Source: Iris pallida (lineage: Eukaryota; Streptophyta; Magnoliopsida; Asparagales; Iridaceae). Taken from it: a DNA stretch of 64,000 bases. A model generated the notes under the pieces. That model saw nothing but the letters and a program-made list of their open reading frames with translations, was not told the origin of the DNA and did no database searches. The translations under genes were made by a program, and so were the position numbers. The stretch is taken from positions 11,298,438-11,362,437 of the forward strand of contig JANAVB010010791.1 of the NCBI GenBank assembly GCA_029216955.1. The letters are read 5' to 3'. This document shows, in pieces, positions 9,241-21,708 of the stretch. The number at the start of each line of letters is the position of its first letter. Position 1 is the stretch's first letter.

Positions 9241-10908
9241 TTAGATTATATAATAAATTTCAGGCCCAGCCCATGAAACCAACCAGCTCAACAAAGGCCC
9301 GTTTTGTTCGTGAGAGTGCACGAGATGGTAAAATCATTGACTGGACCAAGCTGATCGATCTGTGGCAATCAGATACATTTTATATTCAATTTTTAAATAG
9401 TGGATATGTTTCAAATAGCTGAAAGTCTCAGCCGAGCTTCCCCATAAACCCAAGCCCACAGCTGAACCCCTGGACCTAAGCCTCACACCCAGCCAAGGAA
9501 ACCAACACAGCCTTCGGCCCAGCAGTATCAAACCGAGCCGAACAACTCTTCCCCCCCCCCCCGCGCGACTTATAAGAGAGAGGGAGAGATCGCGAGAGAA
9601 GCAAACCCTAAACACAACGTCGCCTCCACCCGATGCCGGCGCCACCACCGCGCTGGCCGGGGGCCGGCCACGCGCACGCGGGCGTGCGTGTTAGAAAAGA
9701 CAGCAACAGCAGTAGCGAGTAAAGACGTTGAATTCGCGATGTGATCCCTCGACGATCGCTCGATCGTTTTGCAATCCACCAGCTCTGGTACGATCTCGAT
9801 ATAATCAACTCCGACACCCTTCAAATGCTTCGATTTATTTTGCGTTATGTGACTCGTAAAACGAGTCCGAATATTGGCAAAAACCTGTCCAAAAACAGGA
9901 CAGGAAGCAGTCCAATCACCCTCATTCAACGATCGATTCCGATTGATCCAGTGACACATTAGAAAATCTATTTGAAGGGTAATTTAGACAACATATACAA
10001 GATCAAAACGCAACTTTTAGTTCTGTTTTTCGTTATGTGTGCATGAAATAAATCGTTGACGAAGTTTCCCGAAAATCTGTTTTAAAAACTAGAAAAAATG
10101 CTCCACACGACGTGCCTCACGCCAATCCGGACGACGTGGTCGTGAACCGAACACATCAAAAGCTGCGTAACGGCTTCATGGTCGTGTGGGCTTTGACGGA
10201 ATTCAAATTGGTCGCGTGTGCGCGACGAATTTGATACGTATCCGTCGAAATTCACCGTATCGTGTACTTTACAAATTCTCCAATTACTTTGTGCACGCTC
10301 GTCAGATCGAGACGAAACTTGTGCCAACAGAACTGTATCGTTTCTCTGGTCCTGTATGCCAAGTTTGGTCCAATTCTGAGACAGTTGAATCCGACGTCGT
10401 TTTGCGGGCCCCACGGTCCCATTCAACGGGCGATTTTGTACACGGCCCGCCGGAATCCAACTCTGGACATACGGTTGGATTCGTATCGAAAAATTGGATC
10501 CGTAGACATGTAGTTTGACAACTTTAGAGACCGTTAACTCTGGCACGCTTTTCGGTGCAAAGCGGGTCCAGCGGCGGATATCGTTTTTGCTCGACATTAT
10601 CGTTTTGTCCCTGTGTCCAGAATTGGACGTAAGGACAGGCAATCCTAGCTGATTGGACTTTTCTGAGATCATTGGTATTGTTTATTTTAGCTTTCGGGGA
10701 CTGTTGTACGGGTTTTGACTATAGTGGCACATTGAGTAGTTCAGATTGTCGGTTTCACCAACAAAGGACCACAGGCGAGTACAGTTTATTGTCTGCATTT
10801 CGATATTGATTTTCACTATATTTTATTGATTGGCCATTGGTTATGTGATTATTTTCTATTAAAATTGTTGAGTCGGGAATGAGAAGTACCAACGATGTGT
10901 GATCTGAC

Positions 10909-11191
10909 CTTAGACAGTGTAGACAGTGTAGACAGTGATTCATTATTTCTTGTAGACAGTGTAGACAGTGATCTATTTATTTCTTGTAGAAAGTGTAGAC
11001 AGTGATTTATTTATTACAAAGTAGACAGTATAGACCATGATTTTTATTGCATTTAAATTGTGTAGATCGTGATTATTATTTTGTAGACAGTATTTCTTTA
11101 TTGCAATATTTTCTGTAGATAGTATAACTTAGACAGTGTATACAGTGTAACTTAGACAGTGTAGACAGTGTAACTTTAGACGGTGTAGACA
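10909..11191 (+). repeat. TAGACAGTG array in LARD1 5' LTR
   Basis: About 20 copies of TAGACAGTG(T) occur in short direct runs separated by AT-rich spacers. The array lies about 1.3 kb downstream of the TATA box, hence in U5, and is conserved in the other LTR. Confidence 0.85.
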
Positions 11192-11703
11192 GTGTCGCAT
11201 AATTATCCCGAGACCGATCATATATCAAAGGTACTTCTAGCAGTTGGAGAAAGTCTGTTGTGTCTATTTATTTACTATTGGTTTTCTGTATTTCCTGTTT
11301 ATTTTCAAAACTCATGATTGATGTCTAACCTTTGTTTTATAGTCATCTTCTTTATTTGAAATTGCATTCAGTGAATTGTGCTCGTTCCATTCCTGACTGG
11401 AAACCAACATTTTCAGGTTAGCCGCGGACTCACTTAGCATGGAAGATACGGGGAAACTTGCAGACATGAGCTTAGAGACTAGCTAGATAGTTGAGTGGTA
11501 GTCATTCTATAATTGTACAAGTTTATGTTTTCTGCAAAAGTAAAACTTATGCTCTTTGTAAATTAAAATTAATTTTTGTGAATGAGTATTATTTGTGATG
11601 TTGATCTTCATGGCCGTGACAGCGTTCTACCGCCGACACTGCGGCGTAGGCTGGCTTGGACACGTCTCGTATCTGTTTAAAAAAATGGGTGCGGGTCGTG
11701 ACA

Positions 11704-14700
11704 AGTTTTTATGGTGGCCCATGCAGGTCCGTTTTTGCAAATCATGCGAACTCGTGATGGTACTTAAGTTAATTGTACTATTGCGAGCCTGCGACTAGAA
11801 CATGCTCATTCACGAATTAGAAATTAATTTAATTTACGAGAATGACTAGGACTAGGAGTCCCTTATAGAAATTTACCGATGGGTAGTCTAGGCCATGCAA
11901 TGTAGATAAGGAGTTATTAATTTTGATAGTTATCAGATCTCCATAGGTACACTAGTATCTCTTGATATGACAATGTAATCTAATTTGGATAGATTATTCC
12001 CTTGGTAAGGCAGGGCTTCATAGAATTAATGATCTAACCTTGATAAATGGTGCAATTCTTTCTCCTTGTCCTTTTTGATATCATCCTCACATCTTAGTCA
12101 AATTAGCTATTTAGTTCCTATTTTGCCCTAGGAATTGTTATTTTTATGTTATCCATAGATGAACCTCAAGTTAGTTTCGAATCAAGTTTTTCCTCAAAGG
12201 CTTGAATACACATGGAATAGTTAGGATGTTTGTATTTCTTTTGTCCTCAGTTATTTTTCCTTGTTCAATCCTTTATTTTAAGGGTTGTGACTGATAGGAC
12301 AAATGTTTACGCTTTATTTCATAGTCAACTTGTTTGAATCTATAGAAGCCCATGAAGTTTTACAGATATAGTTAAAAGAATATTAGTTGACTCATAATGG
12401 CAGGACAGCAGTGCACTGTCGCCATTTATTTGAATTACGGACTCACTGTACCCAGCAGCACATTGGCGAGACACGACCCTAGAATTGAAATTTTTAAAGA
12501 AATTATAGGTTATAGAATATTCCTAAAACTAGGGCTAGTGGTCCTCTTTGATCATAGATACCCGGGTGTCGAGATAAGGTAGAGTATCTGATAGTATATC
12601 ACATCTGAATCACAGAACCAAGAGTTTACCATCGCCCGAGTATACGGACGAGGCATAATCCTCGGTGAAATAATTTCATACGTGATTACAAGTTAAGGAT
12701 ACTATAGAGTATAAGACAGTACCATGTGTGTTCCATAAGATCCGAAGCCAATATTAGTGGAAGTTTTGTAAGATGGGTAGCACGTCTTTCGATCTAGCAT
12801 TTCATGGTCCTTGTGCTCTATTGACGGGGATATTAATTGACGCTAATATGTTTACCCAGAATATAGAATTTAGAGACCCATAACCCATTAGTCGACCAAG
12901 GCCTTAAGGGTAAGAGGATAGTGGGATGTCTGTAGAAGCAAGAATACCGGGTAAGGTTTGATTCTCATAAAACTCGAACTACTTGTACCTCCTTTTAAAA
13001 CTCTCGCATAACTGTATTCGACTATCTTAACAAATGTTGCTGTTACAGCTTAGTTTTGCAAGCTCACTCTGTTCTCGAGCTTGATTTGAGGCATATGTTT
13101 AGTGGGGACGCCTGCTAACATATTGTCTAATCAGAATCAGTGTATTATGGTCTGATCAACCATGATGCATTTGGTTCGCTCTTCGTTTAATTACACTACG
13201 TGGATGGAGATATATAGGTATCTAGGATCTCATCCGCAACTGCTTGACAATTCCTCTTGAATTATACGTTCGCCCTTGAATCACGTGATTGTATTCAGTA
13301 ACATCTTTCTTGAACCCTTTATGGTTTTTTTCTTTCACTAGTTCGGAAAGGCAGAAGCTCGTAATTTATCGCGTATCCCCATGGATATGGTAGTTGTATA
13401 CACAAGGGAAGTTATCGCCAGCCATGCGATCGAGTTACGCGTTCTCCTCTCAACCCCAAACTGCATCGGGACTTTCAAGCCATCTGAAATTAAGAATGAT
13501 TAGGGTTTTACCCTTAGTCGTAATGCCAACCCAGGAGACTATCTATTCTCAAGGAACAATTCATTGTGTCCCTAAATATTTTCTTGAATATTGTCTTTAC
13601 TTTCAACCCTTGTGCCTTGACTCAACCGTCCCTCGACCAAAGCCCACATTTTAGACATGAGATGAATAGACAAGGCTAAGGTCAATAATATACCGTGACT
13701 ATGGCAGACACTCATCCCGAGATTGGTTTCCAACAAATATTACTCTAGTTATGTAAATTTTATTATTAAGACCTAACTAGTATTGGAACACCATAGTCAC
13801 TAGCTTAGCCAATACCATAGCTTAAATACCCTGTCAAATTGTGATATACCAGTTGTCAACAATAATGCATAATCACTACAGCCCATACTACTAGAACCCT
13901 TATGACCATAGTCTGACAGGTTTGACACAACTAAAGTTTCGCGACCCAGTTGTCAGAAATCTTTTTAGATGATGTGACTTAGAGTTGGTTACCCCGTCGA
14001 TAACTCTTGTATACAGTGGACGGGTAGATCATTCTATTTTTCGACCGTGTGTTATTGTACACACTCATTTTCTATTTATTGAGGAGCGATCCTTGACTTG
14101 ACTTAAATCTACCGTATTCCGTTACGTCGTATCTTATTCTTATTTAACAAGAGTCAAGGCACCATATCCGAACTTTGAAATCCCTCCAACCACATAATTT
14201 CTAAAAACCCTATCCTAGCTTCTAAGGTGGGTAGACTGTAAGCCTTCTAAAATTTTAGGATACACGAGAATTACCGATTGATTAGAATAATTTCCATTAT
14301 AATTAGTGCCCAGGGACTCCCACTTTACATTTATGTCATTTTGTGTCCCCGACCGTGCCATTAATATTCAGAGCACGAGACCAGCTGTTACCTTCCAATA
14401 AATTTCATATGCCGAATCTAGACGAGTCCACCTTCATCTAGGTATATCATGTCCCACTCAAATTTGTCCCCTTGTACTCTATTTTTGTGCTACGACTTTC
14501 AGGTTAAAAGGACCAACTATAACCCCTACCATGATACCAATATACTAGTTCAACCACTTGGGTTGAAACCTATTCTAGGATATCCTAGTCTAGTAGACGT
14601 AGTTTTATCTTGGGATCTTGTTCAGTCCATATAGATTGAAATCCCAGGTTCATCCCACTAGCGAGTGATGTCCAAATAGAGAACCCATTAAGACCCAATA

Positions 14701-15567
14701 GAACCCATCCATGCATACCAGCGTATTTAGACTATAAGACCGAACTATTTGAAATAGGTCACTGTACCATTATGTAGTCTCCACCCCTTAGAACGAGAAT
14801 CCATTCGTAACCTTTATCCCATCTACCTGGAAGTCGCGATAAAATCTTGCATTGCATTCATATTCTTGCTCGTGTGTTTAAATAACCACGGATAAGATCA
14901 CAATCTTGATTTCTCAAATTCCGTTCTATTGTGGAACCTTGTTTAGAATTTCGGCAACGGAATTTCCGTATTGCATGGATTGTAAGACCCTCTAAGAAAC
15001 GAAATGTCCTTCGATGTAGCAAGTAACTGGACTAGCTTAGCCCAATCTGGCAAACAAGTCAATGGTTCATAAATAATCTTTTAGCTGTATCATTGGATAC
15101 TCTCCCTTGCTCTTGAAACTTCACAGTTGCTCCCGATTATTCTGCCTTATCTTCCTGCCCTTCCCGTTGTAGAGTGATGAATGGTCACGCTTATTAGAAT
15201 TTAGCAATATTCTTAGCTACTTGGGTAAAAATTGCTTGTTAAATTTTTGGGTTGCTTGCTAGGTACGAAAGGATTTTAGAAATCAGATGCCTAGATAATT
15301 GTTGGTAGAATGGTTAGCAACTAGTTAGAAGATTATGAGATTTAGTTTGAGGAGTAGTGTGACCAAAGGTGGGTAGAAGTCCTCGATGATTAGTAGTTAT
15401 GAAATGGCAAGAAGGAAGATATAATTTTTTTTTGAGAAAAAAAAATTCGAGGATATTGCGGTAATAGTAGATTTATTATTATTTTTATTTTATTTTTATG
15501 TTTGAACTTTTGGCATGTTTAAAAGTTAGAATTTTGAGGACAAAATTATCTTTAAGGTGGGTAGATT
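11704..15567 (+). other. LARD1 internal non-coding region
   Basis: No frame longer than about 90 codons is present and none resembles a known protein. Right after the LTR comes TTTTTATGGTGGCCCATG, nearly the same as in LARD2 (TTTTTGTGGTGGCCCATG), a likely primer site for an unidentified tRNA. The stretch about 12840-13330 aligns by eye with 45150-45590 of LARD2. The region ends with a polypurine tract TTTAAGGTGGGTAGATT. Confidence 0.8.
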
Positions 15568-15680
15568 TGTAGCCTCCCTTCCCAAAAATTTTGAAATATT
15601 TTATTATTATTTATTTTATTTAAATGGTGATATTTTTAGATTTTATAAAATTTAGTTATTGGCTTATTGAATTTCGTTAC

Positions 15681-15723
<43 letters not shown>

Positions 15724-16065
15724 TATGGAGGTTTTATAATATTAGTATTACTATTGTGGTGATTAAATATAAATTATTTATTATTAATAGTTATTAGTAT
15801 TTTATTCTCTATCAAGATATATATATAAAAATATAAATATAGTATGTATGTGTATATATATATAAAATATATATATGTATATATGAGTGTATATATATAC
15901 AAATATAGGTGTATGAATCTATATATAAATATACATATATCAGTGAGAGTATTAATATAATAAATGCGTTGTATATAATATTCCTATTTATTTGGATAGG
16001 CCCTATAATAGAATATATTGGGTTTTATTTAAATTTTATGGAGAGTACTATATGAGCATATATAG

Positions 16066-16162
<97 letters not shown>

Positions 16163-18654
16163 AGGGTATATAGATAAATACATATAAATGTATATATTAG
16201 ATTATATAATAAATTTCAGGCCCAGCCCATGAAACCAACCAGCTCAACAAAGGCCCGTTTTGTTCGTGAGAGTGCACGAGATGGTAAAATCATTGACTGG
16301 ACCAAGCTGATCGATCTGTGGCAATCAGATACATTTTATATTCAATTTTTAAATAGTGGATATGTTTCAAATGACTGAAAGTCTCAGCCGAGCTTTCCCA
16401 TAAACCCAAGCCCACAGCTGAACCCCTGGACCTAAGCCTCACACCCAGCCAAGGAAACCAATACTGCCTTCGGCCCAGCAGTATCAAACCGAGCCGAACA
16501 ACTCTTCCCCCCTCCCGCGCGACTTATAAGAGAGAGGGAGAGATCGCGAGAGAAGCAAACCCTAAACACAACGTCGCCTCCACCCGACACCGGCGCCACC
16601 ACCGCGCTGGCCAGGGGCCGGCCACGCGCACGGGCGTGCGTGTTAGAAAAGACAGAAACAGCAGTAGCGAGTAAAGACGTTGAATTCGCGATGTGATCCC
16701 TCGACGATCGCTCGATCGTTTTACAATCCACCAGCTCTGGTACGATCTCGATATAACCAACTCAGACACCCTTCAAATGCTTCGATTTATTTTGCGTTAT
16801 GTTACTCGTAAAACGAGTCCGAATATTGGCGAAAACCTGTCCAAAAACAGGACATGAAGCAGTCCAATCACCCTCATTCGACGATCGATTCCGATCGATC
16901 CAGTGACACATTAGAAAATCTATTTGAAGGGTAATTTAGACAACATATACAAGATCAAAATGCAACTTTTAGTTCTGTTTTTCGTTATGTGTGCATGAAA
17001 TAAATCATTGACGAAGTTTCCCAAAAATCTGTTTTAAAAACTAGAAAAAACGCTCCACACGACGTTCGTCACGCCAATCCGGACGACGTGGTCGTGAACC
17101 GAACACATCGAAAGCTGCGTAACGGCTTCGTGGTCGTGTGGGCTTTGACGGAATTCAAATTGGTCGCGTGTGCGCGACGAATTTGATGTGTATCCGTCGA
17201 AATTCACCGTATCGTGCACTTTGCAAATTCTCTAATTACTTTGTGCACGCTCGTCAGATCGAGACGAAACTTGTGCCAACAGAACCGTATCGTTTCTCTG
17301 GTCCTGTATGCCAAGTTTGGTCAAATTCTGAGACAGTTGAATCCGACATCGTTTTGAGGGCCCCACGGTCCCACTCAACGGGCAATTTTGTGCATGTCCC
17401 GTCGGAATCCAACTCTGGACATACGGTTGGGTTCGTATCAGAAAACTGGATCCGTAGACATGTAGTTTGACGACTTTAGAGACCGTTGACTCTGGCACGC
17501 TTTTCGGTGCAAAGCGGGTCCAGCGGCGGACATCGTTTTTGCCCGACATTATCGTTTTGTCCCTGTGTCCAGAATTGGACGTAAGGACAGGCAATCCTAG
17601 CTGATTGGACTTTTCTAAGATCATTGGTATTGTTTATTTCAGCTTTCGGGGACAGTTGTACGGGTTTTGACTATAGTGGCACATTGAGTAGTTCAGATTG
17701 TCGGTTTTACCAGCAAAGGACCACAGGCGAGTACAGTTTATTGTCTGCATTTCGATATTGATTTTCACTATATTTTATTGATTGGCCATTGGTTATGTGA
17801 TTATTTTCTATTAAAATTATTGAGTCGGGAATGAGAAGTACCAACGATGTGTGATCTGACCTTAGACAGTGTAAACAGTATAGACAGTGATTCATTATTT
17901 CTTGTAGACAGTGTAGACAGTGATCTATTTATTTCTTGTAGATAGTGTAGACAGTGATTTATTTATTACAAAGTAGACAGTGTAGACCATGATTTTTACT
18001 GTATTTAAATTGTGTAGATCGTGATTATTATTTTGTAGACAGTGTTTCTTTATTGCAATATTTTCTGTAGACAGTGTAACTTAGACAGTGTAGACAGCGT
18101 AACTTAGACAGTGAAGACAGTGTAACTTTAGACAGTGTAGACAGTGTCGCATAATTGTCCCGAGACCGATCACATATCAAAGGTACTTCTAGCAGTTGGG
18201 GAAAGTCTATTGTGTCTATTTATTTACTATTGGTTTTCTGTATTTCCTGTTTATTTTCAAAACTCAAGATTGATGTCTAACCTTTGTTTTATAGTTATCT
18301 TCTTTATTTGAAATTGTATTCAGTGAATTGTGCTCGTTCCATTCCTGAATGGAAACAAACATTTTCAGGTTAGCCGCGGACTCACTTAGCATGGGAGATA
18401 CGGGGATACTTGCAGACAGGAGCTTAGAGACTAGCTAGATAGTTGAGTGGTAGTCATTCTATAATTGTACAAGTTTATATTTTCTGCAAAAGTAAAACTT
18501 GTGCTCTTTGTAAATTAAAATTAATTTTTGTGAATGAGTATTATTTGGGATGTTGATCTTCATGGCCGTGACAGCGTTCTACCACCGACACTGCGGCGTA
18601 GGCTGGCTTGGACACGTATCGTATCTGTTTAAAAAATGGGTGCGGGTCGTGACA
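15568..18654 (+). repeat. LARD1 3' LTR
   Basis: The second LTR copy starts TGTAGCCTCCCTTCCC and ends GGTCGTGACA. It holds a long ATT tract at 15680-15722, a TA tract at about 16070-16155, TATAAGAG at about 16525, and the TAGACAGTG array at 17862-18146. Confidence 0.93.
17862..18146 (+). repeat. TAGACAGTG array in LARD1 3' LTR
   Basis: Counterpart of the array at 10909-11191. Copy number and spacing are the same by eye, with scattered point changes. Confidence 0.85.
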
Positions 18655-19500
18655 ACCACCGACCATCTGCCCCATGATGATGCTATCCTCACGCGATTAT
18701 TCATTGGGGCATTGGAAGGAGTCGCCTTCGACTGGTATTGCAATCTGCCGGACAACTGCATCCACTCCTTCGCCGGCTTCAAGCGCATGTTCTTGGAGAG
18801 ATTTTATGAAGTAGGACAGGATGTCACCATGTCCACCCTCATGGACGTCGTCCAAGGGAAGAAGGAGCTGACAAGGAACTACATTGAGCGGTTCCGCCAA
18901 ACCGCCATGAAGCTGCCCTCCGGAAATCCAGATTCCTCTTTAATTGAAATTTGCCAAAAGAGACTGCTTCCAACGATCAGTCCCTGGATGGGCGAAAGTC
19001 AATTCAAAGATTGGAAGACATTCATCATCAGCGCCACAAGCGCCGAAGAACGACTGAAGAAGGCTCGCCAACTGGGATTGCACATCTCGGAAGGAGAAAA
19101 CAAGGGCAAGTGTCCCAACAACGATAATGGGGGTAGCCCCTCCAACAATCGGGACAGCAAGGGAAAGCAGGCTATGGTGGCCGATACAGCACAAAAACCT
19201 GAGCCGAAGCCAGCAGACAAACAATGGCCGCAAATCACTTACTCCTTTGAAGACGGTCACGTTAAGCCCATCTTGGACATGCTCATACAAGGGGACAGGA
19301 TTCAGCTTTCTCCACCAAGACGGGAACCGCGGTCGACAGAGATAGAGAATCCAAAGTACTGCCATTATCATCGCTATGTCCATCATGCTACACATGATTG
19401 CTACCAGCTGAAACGATACATACAAAACCTCATCGATTCGAACGCTCTGGCCATCGATTTCGAAGAGGTAACCGTGGCGGCCAATATGGTGTCCGTATAA
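18655..19500 (+). pseudogene. gag: Element A gag core (C-terminal exon after LARD1)
   Basis: Together with 8440-8541 (VPFPPRYKPFNINPYDG and ITYFEVTT) this forms the capsid region of a Tat gag. The retrotransposon-gag motif LTRLFIGALEGVAFDWYCNL is followed by FMLERFYEV-like text, YIERFRQTAMKLP and the zinc-like CHYHRYVHHATHDC, with the Cys/His spacing of the Tat nucleocapsid. The end reads IDFEEVTVAANMVSV then TAA. Element C has the same blocks. One frameshift near 8440 and the LARD1 insertion break it. It would build the particle and bind the genomic RNA. Confidence 0.88.
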
Positions 19501-19518
19501 TTCGACAGCTTCCCTCCG

Positions 19519-20068
19519 ATGGAGACTCAAGACGGGGTGGTCCCCGTCCCTCTAGCGACAATAGAGATTACCAATCTTCTACCTCCCCGAGATCAGGCTG
19601 CCGGTCTAGTACCCCTCACCACATCTCGAGGGGAGGTCATGTGGATCCATCTAGACTTGGTGTCAGAAGTGACTCGGCCCACACCATCTTCCACCGACAA
19701 GAAGAAAAGTAGAAAAGTCAGGACCTGCCACACAATCTCGGCAGACAACGAGGAAGCTACAGCCGTCGTCACACGGTCCGAAGTACAATCCCAACCTGTG
19801 GTTGACAATCCAGCTGAAAACCATCAACCCACTACAACTGATGCTCCGGGACCGGCTCAGCCTTCGACGACCGACAAGCCTAGGCCGAGGAAGACTCGCT
19901 TCGACAAATCCCTCCGAAAAAAGGCAGCCCAAGGGCTAGAGAGGCCCTACAACTTTGACATCTTAGCGCAATTGGCTCTCCAAGGACGTTCGTATTGCAT
20001 TAAGCGAAGCACTCCAAAATGCCGATGTCTATCTGGCTCAATCCAACCTCACCGGGGAGGACTCACCT
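19519..20068 (+). pseudogene. Gag-protease linker of element A
   Basis: The frame reads METQDGVVPVPLATIEITNL, then MWIHLDLVSEV and KKKSRKVRTCHTIS. Element C has the matching DGIIPIPKTTMKIVNIPPA, MWVHPDLVPEL and KKVKTCNIIS, so this linker is conserved although I know no domain for it. Near 19990 the reading moves to another frame (YNFDILAQLALQGR, compare C YKFDILAQLANTPAR), marking a frameshift. Confidence 0.7.
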
Positions 20069-20680
20069 GTGGATCTCCAGGACAGTGCCTGTACGAGAGC
20101 AATGCCCAACATCGTCTTCACTCCGCAGGACATGCTCATCAAAACCAACCTACACGATCGCCCACTATACTATACCGGATACATCGACGACGTAAAGGTG
20201 GATCGGATGCACATTGATCCAGGCTCTTCCATAAGCATCATCCCGAAGGGTCTGCTACATCATCTCCGTATCCCAATGTATCGTCTGACACCTACAAGCA
20301 CCACCATCAGCGGTTTCAATTCGGGCTGGAGCTACCCTATTGGGAAGATTCATCTGAAGTGTCAAATTGGCGACCTCCAATCTGAAGTCACCTGCTATGT
20401 CATAGATGCAGACACTTCATACAACATCCTCTTGGGGCGTCCGTGGATACACGATTATATGATCGTGCCTTCCACACTGCACCAATGCTTCAAATATGTC
20501 GACAAACACGGCTTCGTGAAGACGAAATTTGCTGACATCGATCCCTTCAAAGGGGTCGAATCTTACTACTCGGACTCCTGTCTATACGAAAAGTCGAAGA
20601 GGCATCTTGATGAAGGAAATGTACAAGCTAGTACAGAGACGGCCACAGGATCAGAAGAGCCTCTGACAATCCACCTCTAA
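20069..20680 (+). CDS. pol: Element A aspartic protease region
   Basis: The open frame contains IDPGSSISIIPKGLL, the D-x-G-S active site of Ty3/gypsy proteases of the Tat group. YNILLGRPWIHD, the second conserved block, follows about 80 residues later, then VPSTLHQCFKYVDKHG. It cleaves the polyprotein. The frame ends at a TAA after EEPLTIHL; in element C the equivalent frame stays open much further, so this stop is probably a lesion. Upstream fusion to gag is expected. Confidence 0.85.
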   Translation: MDLQDSACTRAMPNIVFTPQDMLIKTNLHDRPLYYTGYIDDVKVDRMHIDPGSSISIIPKGLLHHLRIPMYRLTPTSTTISGFNSGWSYPIGKIHLKCQIGDLQSEVTCYVIDADTSYNILLGRPWIHDYMIVPSTLHQCFKYVDKHGFVKTKFADIDPFKGVESYYSDSCLYEKSKRHLDEGNVQASTETATGSEEPLTIHL

Positions 20681-21480
20681 GCTCGAAAACCGGGAAGGTT
20701 CGCACCCCTTACTGCCACTCTGTGGAAGGACGCGATCATCCTCTCAGCGCAGGAAGAGCAGATGATAATCAGGCTGCCAAAGTTCGGCCAAGTGCCGAGA
20801 CCCACAACGGGGCCACTAACAATCAGACTGTCGAGAGTCGGTCAACCCCAAACGGAGAAGCTCAATCCCTCCGATAGGCTACTGATGATACACCTCCCCA
20901 AGAAGGGTTGTCACCCCGATGTAAGGTCTGACACTTCTAGCGAACCGGCCACTCCTCGCTCCACAACAAGTGCCAAACTGGGGGTCGCTAGTCTGCCAAC
21001 AACTCCACGCTTTGCTCCATCAACTGAACTACTGACAATCAAGCTTCCCAGGACGTCCTCTCAGTCTTCATTCACACAGGGGGCAGCCGAAGAGGAACCA
21101 GAGTTAGCCAAGTATGTGGCTGCCTACACTGATGTTCCTCCGCTGATGATGTAATCCCCCTAGAAAAGATACCTTACTTCATCAATAAAGGGTTATCTTT
21201 GAACTACACCGAGCTCAATAAGCTATGTACAATATATGCTATGGAATACGGTATAGGCACTCACCTACACACACAAGTGACAAATGTGTACACCACGATC
21301 CAGCTTACTCCAGTAGAAGACGCTTACCGAATAATCGAGGGAGGGGATCATCCGATCATCTTCGGCCGGACGAACAACCCGCATCCCTTCACCATAGAGA
21401 AAGTCGACCTCGGGTCAGATGCCGGAAGATTGCCTCTGTATCTTTATAGCCCCCAATCCAAATATCTCATGCAGAAATAG
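20681..21480 (+). pseudogene. PR-RT linker with repeated PL-x-I-x-L/V peptides
   Basis: The pieces read MIIRLPKFGQ, PLTIRLSRVGQ, LLMIHLPKKG and LLTIKLPRTSSQ, i.e. four copies of a short hydrophobic-basic unit, one more being PLTIHL at the end of the protease frame. They are followed by LSLNYTELNKLCTIYAMEY-like text and LTPVEDAYRIIEGGDHPIIF. Element C has analogous repeats of the form PLxIKVKGR. The function is unknown. Stops at 21152-21154 and 21478-21480 interrupt the polyprotein. Confidence 0.6.
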
Positions 21481-21660
21481 GGGTATGATCTGGAGACGAC
21501 GCCAGGTTTAAACTACGGCACTGGACGACGATTATCTTTGAAGCCGCCAGTCCCGGCGGGCAAACCACGAGACTACTATAGCAAAACTCGATGCGGGTTG
21601 GGGTATGTAACACCTACTACGACCCCTGAGAGTTCAGATGAAGAATGCGACTAGCAGTCA
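21481..21660 (+). pseudogene. G-patch-like segment of element A pol
   Basis: After the stop the frame reads GYDLETTPGLNYGTGRR and ends CGLGYVTPTT. The pattern MGYD...GLN.G.GRR...GLGY also appears twice in element C (near 60240-60130 and 58330-58220). It resembles the G-patch-like region described in Tat/Ogre polyproteins before RT. A role in nucleic-acid binding is family knowledge, not shown here. Confidence 0.55.
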
Positions 21661-21708
21661 CATTCAACCGGGTCACCAACTTCTGACTCGGATACCAGCA
21701 TCGGAGAT

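Larger units (their letters stand above)
8542..11703 (+). repeat. LARD1 5' LTR
   Basis: It aligns with 15568-18654 over its length. A TATA-like TATAAGAG is at 9571. It holds AT-rich microsatellites at 8657-8900, a minisatellite at about 9013-9240, a C-run at about 9551-9562, and the TAGACAGTG array. Confidence 0.92.
8542..18654 (+). mobile_element. LARD1: large non-coding LTR retrotransposon nested in element A gag
   Basis: Two LTRs (3162 and 3087 bp) flank 3.9 kb of sequence with no gag or pol. The TSD ACCAC is exact (8537-8541 and 18655-18659). Removing the element and one TSD joins the gag reading frame from TYFEVTT to TDHLPHDD, so the insertion is certain. The LTR starts TGTAGCCTCCCTTCCC and ends GGTCGTGACA. 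Architecture and the AAGGTGGGTAGAT polypurine tract suggest a derivative of a Ty3/gypsy chromovirus of Del/Tekay type, mobilised in trans. Strand follows the PBS-to-PPT direction. Confidence 0.92.

Noticed and set aside
11704..15567. Search for a decayed gag-pol in the LARD1 interior
   Set aside because: I found no RT, RH, IN or gag motif in any frame on either strand.
18940..19530. 196-codon minus-strand frame opposite gag
   Set aside because: Shadow of the plus-strand gag codon pattern; the plus frame has clear gag motifs.
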